This document shows positions 1 to 10,032 of a stretch of 59,373 nucleotides of DNA, piece after piece (positions within the stretch are counted from its first letter, which is position 1; each line of letters starts with the position of its first letter). This stretch comes from a bacterium (GTDB lineage Bacteria; Planctomycetota; Planctomycetia; Kolteriales; Kolteriaceae), in the NCBI GenBank assembly GCA_019748235.1, contig JAIEPU010000122.1, positions 1 to 59,373 on the forward strand, read 5' to 3'. The notes beneath the pieces are model-generated. The model ran no database searches and had not been told where the DNA came from. It saw nothing but the letters and a program-made list of their open reading frames with translations. The translations under genes and the position numbers were made by a program.

Positions 1-1836
1 TTGGCCATTGTTGCCGAAATAATAAATCCGGCTATGCTCCAGGAATCGATCAACGATTGAGACTACCCGAATCGACTCGCTGACCCCCTTCAAACCTGGC
101 CGCAGAGCACAAATGCCCCGACAGATGAGATCCACACGGCATCCCGCCTGGCTTGCTTCGTACAGGGCATGAATGATCGACGGCTCGAGAACCGCGTTGA
201 GCTTCGCGACGATCCGACCCTTCGTTCCCAGCGCTCCTTCTTCTCGAATTCGATCGAGCAAGAACATTCGAAGCCCGGTCGGAGCGACCTTAAGCTTTTT
301 CCATGTCGGCAGATCACTGAATCCGGTCAGATAGTTGAAGAGAACGCTGACATCATCCGCAAAATCACGGTCACAGGTCAGAATTCCCAAATCTGTGTAA
401 ATTCGTGCGGTGTCCGGATTGTAATTCCCCGTCGAAAGATGGACGTATCGGCGTATGCCATCCTCCTCACGACGCACCACGAGCGCGACTTTGCAGTGCG
501 TTTTCAATCCAACAAACCCAAAGACAACATGTACCCCCGACCGTTCAAGCGCCCGAGCCCATGCAATGTTTCTCTCTTCATCCAGCCGAGCTTGCAACTC
601 CACGAGCGCGGTCACCTGCTTACCACGCTCCGCCGCGCGCTGAAGCGCACGAATGATCGGCGAATCGGAACTCGTCCGGTAAAGCGTCTGCTTGATCGCC
701 AAAACATCGGGATCGTCGGCCGCCTGAGAAATAAAATCAACGACCGGCTTGAACGACTCATACGGATGATGCAGGAGCACATCCCCCTGTTTGATGGCAT
801 TCCACATGTTTCGCGCATTCTGAATTCGCTGCTCGACGCGGGGCACGAACTCTGGATCTCGCAACGTTTGATAGCCGGGAAGCGAGGATATCTGCCAGAA
901 ACTCGTCAGATCAATTGGCCCAGGGAGCTCATACACGTCGTTCGTTTCGAGATCGAGTGCATCGCGCAATTCATCGATCAGTTCGGGAGACGTTCCAATC
1001 TCAATCTCCAGACGAGTCGCCACGCCATGACGTCGTTGTCTCACCTGGCGTTCAATCGTCTCCGCGAGATCCTTGATCTCTTCGTAATCATCGAGATCAA
1101 GATCGCTGTCGCGCGTGATGCGGATAATCGCGCTATCGAGAATCTTCATTCCCGGAAACAAGTCACGAAGATGTCGGCGAATCACTTCTTCGAGCGGAAA
1201 GAGTCGATGCCCCTTCCCATCGCGCGGCAAGACAACGAAGCGCGCGAGCACCGCGGGAACTTGCACGAATGCCAGCCGTACCTGTTTATCGTTGGGGCGT
1301 CGCAAGCGAATCGCGATGTTCAGCGATCGTTGAAGGAGGTGCGGAAACGGATGACTCGGATCGACCGCGAGCGGAGTGAGCACCAAAAAGATTTCACGAT
1401 GGAACAATTCGTCGACGTACTGCGATTCCCCTTCCGTCAGGTCACCCTCATTCAGAATTCGAATGCCGGAATCAGCGAGCGCGGGGAGAATCTCTTCTCG
1501 CAAGCAAGCTACCGCCCGGAGATACAGATCATGCGCGGCCCGGCTGATCCGATCGAGCTGTTCGCGCGGGACCATCTTGTCACCGCCCGACGTCGTTGAG
1601 ATCCCTTGGGCGAACTTCTCCTTCAAATTGGCCACCCGGACCATGAAGAACTCATCGAAGTTCGAACCGAAAATGGAGATGAATTTCAATCGTTCCAGCA
1701 GCGGCACCGACGGATCCTGCGCCTCTTCAAGGACGCGCCGATTGAATTCGATCCAACTGAGTTCACGATTGATGTAAAGATTGGGTGCATCAAGCGGATC
1801 ATTGCCGGACGATGTTCGGGCCGTCGGACTTTCCAC
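1..1836 (-). CDS. ppk1: Polyphosphate kinase 1 (C-terminus cut by window edge)
   Basis: PPK1 reversibly transfers the gamma-phosphate of ATP to inorganic polyphosphate. Translating the complement gives 612 codons open to the window edge, of roughly 700 expected. The N-domain opens with NLYINRELSWIEFNRRVLEE near residue 19. The phosphohistidine motif YVHLSTGNYNP with TARIYTDLGILT carries the catalytic His at residue 466. The PPK1 C-terminal block RGICALRPG is followed by FLEHSRIYYFGNNG right at base 1. An in-frame stop at 1888-1890 and no ATG downstream leave GTG at 1836 as the start, with AAGGA seven bases upstream. The plus-strand reading frame over the same bases is a shadow. Family assignment is very secure; only the last roughly 80-100 residues are missing. 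Confidence 0.95.
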   Translation of the reverse strand, partial: MESPTARTSSGNDPLDAPNLYINRELSWIEFNRRVLEEAQDPSVPLLERLKFISIFGSNFDEFFMVRVANLKEKFAQGISTTSGGDKMVPREQLDRISRAAHDLYLRAVACLREEILPALADSGIRILNEGDLTEGESQYVDELFHREIFLVLTPLAVDPSHPFPHLLQRSLNIAIRLRRPNDKQVRLAFVQVPAVLARFVVLPRDGKGHRLFPLEEVIRRHLRDLFPGMKILDSAIIRITRDSDLDLDDYEEIKDLAETIERQVRQRRHGVATRLEIEIGTSPELIDELRDALDLETNDVYELPGPIDLTSFWQISSLPGYQTLRDPEFVPRVEQRIQNARNMWNAIKQGDVLLHHPYESFKPVVDFISQAADDPDVLAIKQTLYRTSSDSPIIRALQRAAERGKQVTALVELQARLDEERNIAWARALERSGVHVVFGFVGLKTHCKVALVVRREEDGIRRYVHLSTGNYNPDTARIYTDLGILTCDRDFADDVSVLFNYLTGFSDLPTWKKLKVAPTGLRMFLLDRIREEGALGTKGRIVAKLNAVLEPSIIHALYEASQAGCRVDLICRGICALRPGLKGVSESIRVVSIVDRFLEHSRIYYFGNNGQ

Positions 1837-2168
1837 AGAAGATTCCTTGGCTAATTGCCACTCGATGCGAAGTCGATCGATAACACCTTATTGTAGTCGA
1901 CGAGAACTCGATACACCCGTTCTCCGGTAAAGTGCGACAGCTGTCGAACTTCGCCCGATCGAAGTCACGAAACCTTCCGTTCGCAGGCATGGCTCCCCGA
2001 ATAAGCCAGCGATCGAAATAAGAGGACGAACCTCTTCTGTAACTTTATGGGATTCCCCGAAGTGACGATGGCATGTCACTCTCTCGATTGATCAGGTGGG
2101 AGGGGGAAAGGTGGGAAAATGACGAATTTCCGACCCGAAGAGGTGCGAACGAGCACGACCCGCAAATT
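1837..2168. other. Intergenic stretch between purQ and ppk1
   Basis: This 332-base gap lies between two minus-strand genes. It holds only the AAGGA ribosome-binding site of ppk1 at its left end and a purine-rich run near 2095-2125. I see no convincing terminator, tRNA or short coding region. Confidence 0.6.
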
Positions 2169-2951
2169 CTAATTTTGAAAATAGTTCACCGCATTGCGGA
2201 AGAGTCGAAGACCGTCCCCTTCGACCGGTTGAGCCTTGCGACGAGTCCAGCGCGGATGCTGGTAGGGTGAAACATGCCGTTCCGGATGAGGCATGAGCGC
2301 GAAGACGCGGCCCGTGCTGTCGGAAATCCCCGCGACATCTCCCATCGCACCATTCGGATTAATCGGAAAATCGCCAGCATTTCCATCGGCATCGACATAG
2401 CGCGCGACGAGTCGATTTTCACCCTGCCACTTTTTCAGAAGCTCGGCTCGGCTGACCATGAAACGCCCTTCCGCATGAGCGACGGGCATCGTGATGACTT
2501 CACGCTCTTGCACGAACGCACATCGCCCCGGTGACAATTCGATATGTACCCAACGATCTTCAAATCGGCCTTGGCGGTTGAACGCAAGCGTCGCGGGAAT
2601 CTGACCTGTTGATGGATCGGGCTCGACGAGCAGTCCCGTCTTCAGCAGGACCTGAAAACCGTTACAGATTCCAAGGATCAATCGATCGTGATCACGAAAC
2701 TGACGAAACGCATCGCCGAGCTTCGTCTGAAGAAGCGTTGCATAAATACGACCGGCAGCAATGTCATCACCGAAACTGAAACCGCCCGGAAAACAAAGGA
2801 TCTGGAATTCATCGAGGAGGGAAGGATTCTCAACGACACGCTGGATATGGATTCGCTCGGCACTCGCCCCCGCCAATTCAAACGCATGGGCTGTTTCATT
2901 ATCGCAATTCGAACCAGGCGCCCGCAGCACGAGCACTCGCACATTCGCCAT
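2169..2951 (-). CDS. purQ: Phosphoribosylformylglycinamidine synthase, glutaminase subunit PurQ
   Basis: PurQ releases ammonia from glutamine for the FGAM synthase PurL in de novo purine synthesis. The 260-residue protein is a class I glutamine amidotransferase. It begins MANVRVLVLRAPGSNCD, has the nucleophile Cys96 in LGICNGFQVL, and the His222/Glu224 pair in MPHPERH. I chose the ATG at 2951 because family similarity begins exactly there; the 37 codons upstream are rich in Ser/Lys and look non-coding. It is slightly longer than the usual 220-235 residue PurQ, matching the longer form that keeps the HPERHVSPYQHPRW tail. PurL and PurS are not in the window, so the gene is not in a purine operon here. 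Confidence 0.95.
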   Translation of the reverse strand: MANVRVLVLRAPGSNCDNETAHAFELAGASAERIHIQRVVENPSLLDEFQILCFPGGFSFGDDIAAGRIYATLLQTKLGDAFRQFRDHDRLILGICNGFQVLLKTGLLVEPDPSTGQIPATLAFNRQGRFEDRWVHIELSPGRCAFVQEREVITMPVAHAEGRFMVSRAELLKKWQGENRLVARYVDADGNAGDFPINPNGAMGDVAGISDSTGRVFALMPHPERHVSPYQHPRWTRRKAQPVEGDGLRLFRNAVNYFQN

Positions 2952-3117
2952 GAGTATCGATCCGTTCGTTTTCGAGTCGAGCCGTCTGTCTGAGCAGCTC
3001 TTATTCAACGGAATCGCACTCGATTCGCAAGTCCTTTTGAATGCAAGCGACTTGCAAAGCACGAGAGTTCGACCTACGTGGAGCGGGCTGGGGAAAAGAT
3101 GAAAATCGATACCGACC

Positions 3118-3525
3118 TTAGTGGTTCTCTTTCACCAGGTTGCGGTTCCACGATGGAATCTCAACCACGACATCTTCGGCCCCGTTCGGAACACATTGGC
3201 AACCCAGTCTGCTGACAGGTTCCAAACCACGTGCTTGATCGAGCATGTCTTCTTCATCATCGGTGGCGGGGTTACAGCTCTTCAAACCCTCGCGAATGTA
3301 AACGTGACAGGTGGAGCAAGCGCAAACGCCGCCGCAGGCATGATCAATCGCGACGCCGGCAGCCTCGGACAAGTCCAGAATACTCCCTGGCAAACCGTCA
3401 CGGCTGTACGGCAAATCGGCAGGATCGACCTCAATGGTGACATTATCGGGCAAGAACGTCACTTTGTACTTCTTTGTGGGCAGATCCACTTCCGCCTGTT
3501 TGATGTAGGGGTTCTTCCCACCCAT
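3118..3525 (-). CDS. 2Fe-2S ferredoxin, adrenodoxin/Isc type
   Basis: This is a soluble one-electron carrier of 135 residues. The cluster ligands fit the vertebrate/Isc ferredoxin pattern C-x5-C-x2-C...C: Cys64, Cys70 and Cys73 in DHACGGVCACSTC, and Cys109 in SRLGCQ. Extra cysteines at 68 and 111 are unusual but lie next to the ligands. The N-terminal 18 residues (MGGKNPYIKQAEVDLP) extend beyond the typical fold. No iron-sulfur assembly genes are adjacent; its upstream neighbour is the large dehydrogenase at 3701-7333 on the same strand, 175 bases away, which could but need not indicate a shared role. The electron partners are unknown. Confidence 0.92.
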   Translation of the reverse strand: MGGKNPYIKQAEVDLPTKKYKVTFLPDNVTIEVDPADLPYSRDGLPGSILDLSEAAGVAIDHACGGVCACSTCHVYIREGLKSCNPATDDEEDMLDQARGLEPVSRLGCQCVPNGAEDVVVEIPSWNRNLVKENH

Positions 3526-3700
3526 TGATTCACGTTCCCGTTTTCAATTCACGTCCACGGAATGCCAGCAAGGAGGCATCCCAACTCATTTTCCCATTTC
3601 TCCTACCGGCTTTATTCTAGGCAACTAGGTCCGGTGGAGAATCCATAATTAGCACAAAACAACTACTCAATCACAACTGCCTACAAATAAACCGTTTACA

Positions 3701-6700
3701 TTATTTTGTCTGAATGGAGGGGCTTCCGAAATTGACGCCGTCCGCCGGCTCGAGGCGGAATCGAAATTGTTGCGGACCTGCTTCCGTCGCCACCTTGACC
3801 AGCACACGATTCCACCCTGATTTCAATGGAAGCACCACGGAGTTGCCGACGTTTATTTCGGTACCGTCGAGCCAAATCCGCGCCGGGCCACTTGCCTCGA
3901 ACTGAGCAGTGACCGTCTGTTCCCTGTCAGATTTTAAGTGGGCCAAACCGTACGCCACTGATGAATCCCGATTGTAGATCTTCCGAAAATCAACCGACCC
4001 ATCGACGGTAGGAAGAGAGGGTTTCCACCGAAACGATTCCTCCTGTTCGGGTTCGATTCGTTTGGAAATGTCCGTCTGTTTTTCGGGAGCAAAAGGCTTA
4101 TCAACTTGCCCCGTGAATGGTCCCGCCACCCACCATTCGCCCGGATATCTTCTTAGTCCTTCCTGTGCATCCCTGCTTTTGAGAAATGCCACCAAGTCGA
4201 TGAACTGCTTGTAGTCGAGGTTCGCCACGACACCTTCAGGCATAAGTGAAGTCTTTGTCTCCTTGAGTTCATCGATCTGATCTCGCGCGAATTTTCGATC
4301 AACTCCCTTCACGTCCCGAAGAGTGACAGAATCATCCGATCGTGCGACTAGCAGTCCCGTCCAAACCGAACCGTCGCCATCCACCAACGTGTAAGAGCCG
4401 TAGCCTTCCTTGATCTCCTTGTTCGGTTCAAGGATCGATTCGAGCAGTTTCGGCAACGAATGAGTTTCCCATACTCTTGTCAGCGCTGGCCCCGCCGGCG
4501 TCGCAGGCCCTTGATTCTCAATGGCGTGACAGGTGATACATTGCAGCTTGGTCGAATCCATGTATAGATTTCGACCGGCCACCGGGTTCCCTTGCTCCTT
4601 CAATAGTTTTTCGATCTTCTCGATTTCCGCCGAATCGAGACGAATGAGAAGCCCTTGCTTCATGACTTGCGGTATGAGCGCCGCGATCGTCGGATCGGAG
4701 TCAGCGTATTTTCGAAGAACGTCCGCGACCGTGTCGAGCACATCTCTGGGCAATCGTTCCGCGAGGAATTCTTCTGCAACGAAACGTGCGTCCACATCCT
4801 TGCTTCCAAGTTGTCTGATCGCTTCCCGCACGAGATCGACGTTCGACTCGGACAACCATGTAATGGCAACGTCTCGCGCCTTCGAATTTGAGATCACTGC
4901 TAACGTGCGAAGCGCTTCGATCCGAAGCGTTGGATCCTTCTCTTGCTTGGCGAGCTGATCAACCTTATCTGAAAGGTTCACGAGCTTCTGATCACGCACA
5001 ACATGAAGGGACTCAATTCTCTCCTCGACAGGCCGATCACTAACTAACCCTCTCCCCAATGCCTCCCCAATCGCGGGAGAGGCCACTGAACCCGCCGCTC
5101 GAATTGCCGCCATGCGAACCTTTGGATTCACATTGTCCGCCAATGCCCCGACGAATCCCGATGCTCCCTTCGTTTTCGCATGCGCAAAGATGCCGATCAC
5201 CTCGAGTGCCGCAAGCTGAACACCGACACCGGCCTCTGGATGTTTCTCCACATAAGTAACCATCGGCTCGATGTTGAGCGGAGGATCGAACTGGTAGTTC
5301 CGGTAGGAATGAATTAATGCTTCCCGCTCATTCGAGCTCAGAGTGTCGTTTCCAATGACCTCGTTCAAGGCGTCTGCCGCCGCTCGTGAGCGGAAACGAG
5401 AAAAGAGATCGACGGCCGTTTCACGATCCGCTGGCTCGTTGCTGACGAGTAAAGCCTCCACTTCCTTCATGGCACCGGGACCAATCTTTTCCAAGGCGCG
5501 GACAAGACCGTCACGCTTGTAGGAATCCGATCCATCGTCCTTTTTCGCTACGGCCAGGATCGGTCTCGCTCCCTTTTCGCCACCAATCTTCGCCAATGCC
5601 AGCGCCGCCGTTCGAACTACAGCGGGATCGGCATCACCTAGCATCTTTTCCAGCGAACTGATGACGATGGGGTTATTCTTTTCCGCACGGCGACCCAAAA
5701 TCTCCGCCGCCAGACGGCGAAGATCAGCAGAAGGATCTTCACAAATACTCAGTACCGTCGATGTCGAATCTCCTCCCCATGCGGGAAATTGAGCGACAAG
5801 GGCGTGAATCCGAGCTTCGATGGGCTCGGACGGGTTCTTCAGGATCTCGAGTAAGGATTTGTTCTCACCACGACGGGCAAGTTCTAAATGTGCTGCTTGC
5901 CGGCTCGAAAAGTCGCTGCCGTGTAGTGCGGCTCGCAGATTGTCGTTCGTCGATTTCAACAGATCTCGGCGCGAGGTGAGTGATCGAAGCGGCAGTGCTG
6001 GTGTTTTTCCATCGCCACCCCAGTGGATGCGATAAATTCGCCCGTGTTGCCCATCTCCGCTCAGTCGTCCCGCACCACCGGAATCAGTCCGCCAATCGAC
6101 GACATAGATCGCGCCGTCAGGTCCCATCACTGATTGACAAGGGCGGAACAAAGGATCCGCGCTCTGCATGAACTCAAACTCTTCCGCGACTTTGAACGTC
6201 GCACCCTCTGGGGCGAAGCGGTAGGCCCGGATCATTTTTCGATACACATCGGGATAGAGGGCGAGTCCTTGATACTCCTTGGGAAAGGTGTTCGACGTGA
6301 GCATGAGCAGCCCGGCCGGCGCCCCACGTCCTGTCTTAAGCATGAATGGTAGCTTGCCTGGTAATTCTCCATTCACTGCTGCTCGCAATGGATCTGGTCG
6401 GCAGCAAATCGCCCCTTCGTAAAGCCGCCAGCCGAAATCGGCTCCCTCCACCAAATGGAGCAATCGGCAACCCATGAATTTGCTGCCATCTTCGTTGTCA
6501 TTGTCGACATGGAACAGGTTGTAACGATCATCAAACACGAGATCGCGGTAAGGATTTCGAAAGCCGATCGCGAATTCTTCCAGATTCGTTCCATCAGGAT
6601 TACAGCGAAAAATCACCCCTGTTCGAAGCACCGTCACCCGTGATCCGTCTGCACCCTCGCCGTAGTTATCGTTGTCCCCGGCAGTAATGTAGAGAAGCCC

Positions 6701-7333
6701 GTCCGGCCCGATGGTGAGCCCAGAAACTTGATGATGGTGATACCCGCAAAATCCGCGAAGGATTTCTTCCTTCACGTCGTAATTGCCGTCATTCGTGCTG
6801 CTCTTGTAACGAAAAACGCTTCCTCGGCCGGTGAGATAAACCCAGCCGTCATGGACGAGAATACTGGAGGGCAGCTCGGCATCATGAATGATTTCGCTGA
6901 AGGAGTCGTATACACCGTCGCCGTTCGTGTCGCGGAGCACTTTCACGATGTCATTTCGCGACTTCTTCATCGTCAAGAGATCGCGAACAGTGCCATCCTT
7001 ATAGGTAAGCTTTTCTATCTTCTGCTCTTGCTTCTCCGCTTGCGGCCATTCAAGCACATAGAGCGTGCCATCATCGTCGAACGTCATCCCCACAGGGTTG
7101 ATGACGGTGGGCGCGTCCGCCGCGATTTCGACCTTCCACCCCTTGGGCATGCGAATGCCCGCAAGTCCCTGGTTCTCACTTGCTAGGTCGACCATCTCAA
7201 CCCAAGAGGGCGCCGGACGTGTGGCGGATTGCGGAACGAACGTTTCCTCATGACGGGCTGCCGCCATCAGCGATGCATTTCCCACGACGAAAAGAGCAAG
7301 CGCCAAAGGTCCCGTCAAACGAAAGGTCGCCAA
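3701..7333 (-). CDS. Giant secreted dehydrogenase: beta-propeller, HEAT repeats, cytochrome c (Pirellula/Verrucomicrobium type)
   Basis: This 1210-residue exported protein has the domain order typical of the PVC superphylum. It has a signal peptide (residues 1 to about 25, hydrophobic core LALALFVVG). A glucose/sorbosone-dehydrogenase-like propeller covers about 50-440, with repeated GPDGLLYITAGD and MGPDGAIYVVDWR blades. HEAT repeats cover about 450-890. A class I cytochrome c domain has the haem site C932-ITCH936 and a downstream DYKQFIDLVAFLKSR helix. A C-terminal sugar-binding-like beta domain (GPARIWLDGTEI) ends the protein. The start is TTG at 7333, supported by AGGGGG six bases upstream. 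Relatives are annotated as membrane-bound dehydrogenases of unknown substrate, probably oxidising carbohydrates in the periplasm. The assignment to that family is firm; the substrate is not known. Confidence 0.93.
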   Translation of the reverse strand: MATFRLTGPLALALFVVGNASLMAAARHEETFVPQSATRPAPSWVEMVDLASENQGLAGIRMPKGWKVEIAADAPTVINPVGMTFDDDGTLYVLEWPQAEKQEQKIEKLTYKDGTVRDLLTMKKSRNDIVKVLRDTNGDGVYDSFSEIIHDAELPSSILVHDGWVYLTGRGSVFRYKSSTNDGNYDVKEEILRGFCGYHHHQVSGLTIGPDGLLYITAGDNDNYGEGADGSRVTVLRTGVIFRCNPDGTNLEEFAIGFRNPYRDLVFDDRYNLFHVDNDNEDGSKFMGCRLLHLVEGADFGWRLYEGAICCRPDPLRAAVNGELPGKLPFMLKTGRGAPAGLLMLTSNTFPKEYQGLALYPDVYRKMIRAYRFAPEGATFKVAEEFEFMQSADPLFRPCQSVMGPDGAIYVVDWRTDSGGAGRLSGDGQHGRIYRIHWGGDGKTPALPLRSLTSRRDLLKSTNDNLRAALHGSDFSSRQAAHLELARRGENKSLLEILKNPSEPIEARIHALVAQFPAWGGDSTSTVLSICEDPSADLRRLAAEILGRRAEKNNPIVISSLEKMLGDADPAVVRTAALALAKIGGEKGARPILAVAKKDDGSDSYKRDGLVRALEKIGPGAMKEVEALLVSNEPADRETAVDLFSRFRSRAAADALNEVIGNDTLSSNEREALIHSYRNYQFDPPLNIEPMVTYVEKHPEAGVGVQLAALEVIGIFAHAKTKGASGFVGALADNVNPKVRMAAIRAAGSVASPAIGEALGRGLVSDRPVEERIESLHVVRDQKLVNLSDKVDQLAKQEKDPTLRIEALRTLAVISNSKARDVAITWLSESNVDLVREAIRQLGSKDVDARFVAEEFLAERLPRDVLDTVADVLRKYADSDPTIAALIPQVMKQGLLIRLDSAEIEKIEKLLKEQGNPVAGRNLYMDSTKLQCITCHAIENQGPATPAGPALTRVWETHSLPKLLESILEPNKEIKEGYGSYTLVDGDGSVWTGLLVARSDDSVTLRDVKGVDRKFARDQIDELKETKTSLMPEGVVANLDYKQFIDLVAFLKSRDAQEGLRRYPGEWWVAGPFTGQVDKPFAPEKQTDISKRIEPEQEESFRWKPSLPTVDGSVDFRKIYNRDSSVAYGLAHLKSDREQTVTAQFEASGPARIWLDGTEINVGNSVVLPLKSGWNRVLVKVATEAGPQQFRFRLEPADGVNFGSPSIQTK

Positions 7334-7439
7334 ACAACACCCCCTAGGATTTCAGATGCCGTCCACCATGGTCATTGTCGAATCGTTGGAGCGATACTGA
7401 TTGGAATAGCTTTCCCTGGCCGAACCGCCGAACGATCAC

Positions 7440-7772
7440 TCAATACTTCTTCATGGATGGATCGATCTTCTCTGCCCAGGCGAGAATACCACCCGTGAGG
7501 TTCTTCACGTCTGAGAAGCCATGTTGTTGAAGGAAGATTTGCGCCTGCGTGGCTCGGCCTCCCATCTTGCAGTGAACGACGATCTCGTTGTCGGGATCAA
7601 GTTCCCGGAGTCGCGCGGGAAGTTCACCGAGCGGAACCAGCGTCGAACCGCTGATTTTGCATGTCGCATATTCGTCGGGATTGCGAACGTCGAGGATGAA
7701 GGGAGCCTCTCCCTTATCGAGCCGTGCCTTGAGTTCTTCCGGAGAAATCTGTGAAAGGATCTGATCCGGCAT
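7440..7772 (-). CDS. Rhodanese-domain sulfurtransferase
   Basis: This single-domain rhodanese of 110 residues should transfer sulfane sulfur through a cysteine persulfide. The active loop is VVHCKMGGRATQA with Cys68; CKMGGR is the loop form seen in the C-terminal rhodanese domain of MoeB/ThiF-type proteins. The conserved CDC25-like motif ILDVRNPDEY is near residue 27. I chose ATG 7772, which has GGGAG eight bases upstream and gives the normal start before the ISPEELKARL helix; the frame is open 19 codons further. It sits alone between the dehydrogenase and a glycoside hydrolase, so its acceptor cannot be inferred. Confidence 0.92.
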   Translation of the reverse strand: MPDQILSQISPEELKARLDKGEAPFILDVRNPDEYATCKISGSTLVPLGELPARLRELDPDNEIVVHCKMGGRATQAQIFLQQHGFSDVKNLTGGILAWAEKIDPSMKKY

Positions 7773-7947
7773 CTCTGTTCTCCCGTGCCAGCGACCGTCG
7801 ATTTGCAGCGTGCAAAAAACCGGAGGCAACGGACCATGTCGCCCCGAACAGGAGCAATTCTAGCGATTTAGATGCCTGCCGCTCAAAACTCAAACAGGGA
7901 GAAATTGAAGGCGCGCGAAATGAGAGATGCAATGAAGTCGAGGGAAA

Positions 7948-10032
7948 CTAGCCGATCGCCGCGCGGTGGCCATGCCGGCGAGGGACGTCGATGTTCCAGG
8001 ACAAATCAATCACCAGCATGCGTCCCACTGGCGCGTGCCCGGCCGGTTGCCCGTCGAGGCGAACCGACAATCCCGACCTCTGGTCCCACTCAATGTCGAT
8101 CTCATGCTCACCGACAAGAGCTCGCTCGAGCCGAAACCACTCCACTCCGGAGGGCAATGGATCAACGATGACATGACCTTCTTCGCTCGGACGAAGCCCT
8201 GCCACATAGCGAATCAAATGATCGATCATCCAGCCGCTCGGAGGACTTTGTCCAAGCATCATCGAAGGATAGCCACCGATCGGATGATAGGAATCGAAAC
8301 ACGCGGGCTGGTCGAGGTCGCCTCCGACGAAAATCAGGTTCACTATCGATCGGAGGGACTGCATGAGGAGGAGCCGTTCCTGGGGCGACTTCCGTTCGAT
8401 GGACTTTCCCAGCGATTCAATCGCAAGGCTCACGAGCGCCGGACAGACGCGCCCGTCGAGTCCATCGAACCCCTCCGCACGCGGACGAAAGGCGAGGTCG
8501 TCTCGGCTCACACTCGGAAACGGGGGTGCCGTCCAGAACCGCTCCGGATCAAAAACTTGTTCCCTGATCTGTGATGCTTCAGCAGCATTCACCATATCGA
8601 TCAACAAAGGCAAGAGACCATAGATCGTTTTGCTAGCGCGCTCCGCGCTGTCGTGCTGAACCAAGTCGATGAACCAACCCTCGGCGTCGGACCAGTGATC
8701 TCGTTTGATGGTCTCTTTCAACTCAGTAGCCAAAGCGTGCAAATACCCACCGTCGATATCGGACGCCTCAAGAATTCGCTGCGCGACTGACGCGAATTCG
8801 ACAGCGAATGTTTGCTGCCGCAATCGCGACCGAATTCCGTCCGCGGACTCCCGAATCGTTTTCTCGCCGGCGATCGAGATGAGGTCATTCGCCACACGTT
8901 TCAGTCGTCCCCCACGTGCCGCCAAATCGGAGACGAAGTCCGCATCGGGATGAAGCCCCATCGTCCTACGCAGAACGAGGCCGAGCGGATAATCCGCAAG
9001 TTCGCCGGCGTCACCTCGGAGCAGATCCTCGATCGCAAGTTGAGCTTCTTCTCGATCGAGTCGCCAGCAATCCTCGATGCACCTGCCTCCATCCGAAAGC
9101 ACCTGATCCGCTGGAATTCCAGGACGAATCGCTTGGTACCAAATGCGCCGCTGAGCCCAGCGATACCAGTAGGCTCGCTGCAGCATACGGTCGCTGCACT
9201 CGAAGGACGGAACTTCCTCAAACCAACCGATCCATTCCTCCTCGCTGGTGTGAATCGGATCAATCAGACCGACACACTCCTCGAGCGACCCCCTTGCCGC
9301 TTCCGCGTCAGGAGCAAGAGCCGCCATGAAGTTCAGCTTCAGTTTGTCGCCCGGAGGGACCGTGACGGGATAAGCCAGAGCGAAGAAAAGATATCCCTCT
9401 TCCTGCTGATCAAAGCCGGGAGGAAGCGAGCCGGGCAATCCGGTACGGTTCATCACTTGAACAAATGGGGTGCAGGGCCAATCGAGATCGACACCCGCGA
9501 CCGACGCGTGATTGACCGACCAACTATCGGCATCGAAGCTTGATCCGATCGCACATCCCCAGCGAGACGCGTCATGTCCCGTTTCCAGGAAGGATATTCC
9601 TTGCGGGTTGGCATCGATGTCAACGACTGCCTGCCCATCGCCCGATTTACGGCGGGTCCAAAGAACGATCCAGAAGTCGCGTGCGGAATCACCGGCGTGC
9701 GAAAGCATGAGTTGGCTGGTGAAAACATCTGTCGACAAAACGGCGCGCCGCTCCGTGACGCTCAATTCCGGACGATGGTATTTCAATTCAAGGCACGATG
9801 GAGTCCAGCGGCGGCTTTCAGACTGCAAGGGAAGGAATCGACCCTGCGAATCAAGCAGAGTAATGGCGAACACTGGATCGAGCCATTGGCCGTCATAGAT
9901 GCCCGCATCTCGAAAGCCGGGCCGAGACCAATGAACGGGACAGGTGGGGGCCCAAACGGCTTTTCCTCCCGCACCAAGTTGCCACTGCGATTCGAGCGAC
10001 AACTCTTGCGTGACTACTTCCCAACCCGTCAT
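7948..10032 (-). CDS. MGH1-like (alpha/alpha)6 glycoside hydrolase family protein
   Basis: This 694-residue protein has no signal peptide. It has an N-terminal beta-rich half (to about residue 270) and a C-terminal helical half with conserved blocks YWYRWAQRRIWYQAI, CFDSYHPIGGYPSMM and GWMIDHLIRYVAGL. These resemble mannosylglycerate-hydrolase-like and GH63/GH37 toroid proteins, where the last block closes the (alpha/alpha)6 barrel. I could not pin down the pair of catalytic acids by eye, so it may be a degenerate or divergent hydrolase. The start ATG 10032 has AGGAG eleven bases upstream. Its own strand neighbours (rhodanese and a Tyr-rich exported protein) give no substrate clue. Family confidence is moderate and substrate is unknown. 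Confidence 0.7.
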   Translation of the reverse strand: MTGWEVVTQELSLESQWQLGAGGKAVWAPTCPVHWSRPGFRDAGIYDGQWLDPVFAITLLDSQGRFLPLQSESRRWTPSCLELKYHRPELSVTERRAVLSTDVFTSQLMLSHAGDSARDFWIVLWTRRKSGDGQAVVDIDANPQGISFLETGHDASRWGCAIGSSFDADSWSVNHASVAGVDLDWPCTPFVQVMNRTGLPGSLPPGFDQQEEGYLFFALAYPVTVPPGDKLKLNFMAALAPDAEAARGSLEECVGLIDPIHTSEEEWIGWFEEVPSFECSDRMLQRAYWYRWAQRRIWYQAIRPGIPADQVLSDGGRCIEDCWRLDREEAQLAIEDLLRGDAGELADYPLGLVLRRTMGLHPDADFVSDLAARGGRLKRVANDLISIAGEKTIRESADGIRSRLRQQTFAVEFASVAQRILEASDIDGGYLHALATELKETIKRDHWSDAEGWFIDLVQHDSAERASKTIYGLLPLLIDMVNAAEASQIREQVFDPERFWTAPPFPSVSRDDLAFRPRAEGFDGLDGRVCPALVSLAIESLGKSIERKSPQERLLLMQSLRSIVNLIFVGGDLDQPACFDSYHPIGGYPSMMLGQSPPSGWMIDHLIRYVAGLRPSEEGHVIVDPLPSGVEWFRLERALVGEHEIDIEWDQRSGLSVRLDGQPAGHAPVGRMLVIDLSWNIDVPRRHGHRAAIG

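Noticed and set aside
169..1599. 476-codon open frame on the plus strand
   Set aside because: It is the antisense of ppk1, whose complement shows all PPK1 motifs; the plus frame has no family likeness.
3121..3528. 135-codon plus-strand frame exactly over the ferredoxin gene
   Set aside because: The minus frame has the CxxxxxCxxC cluster motif; the plus frame is a mirror of high GC third positions.
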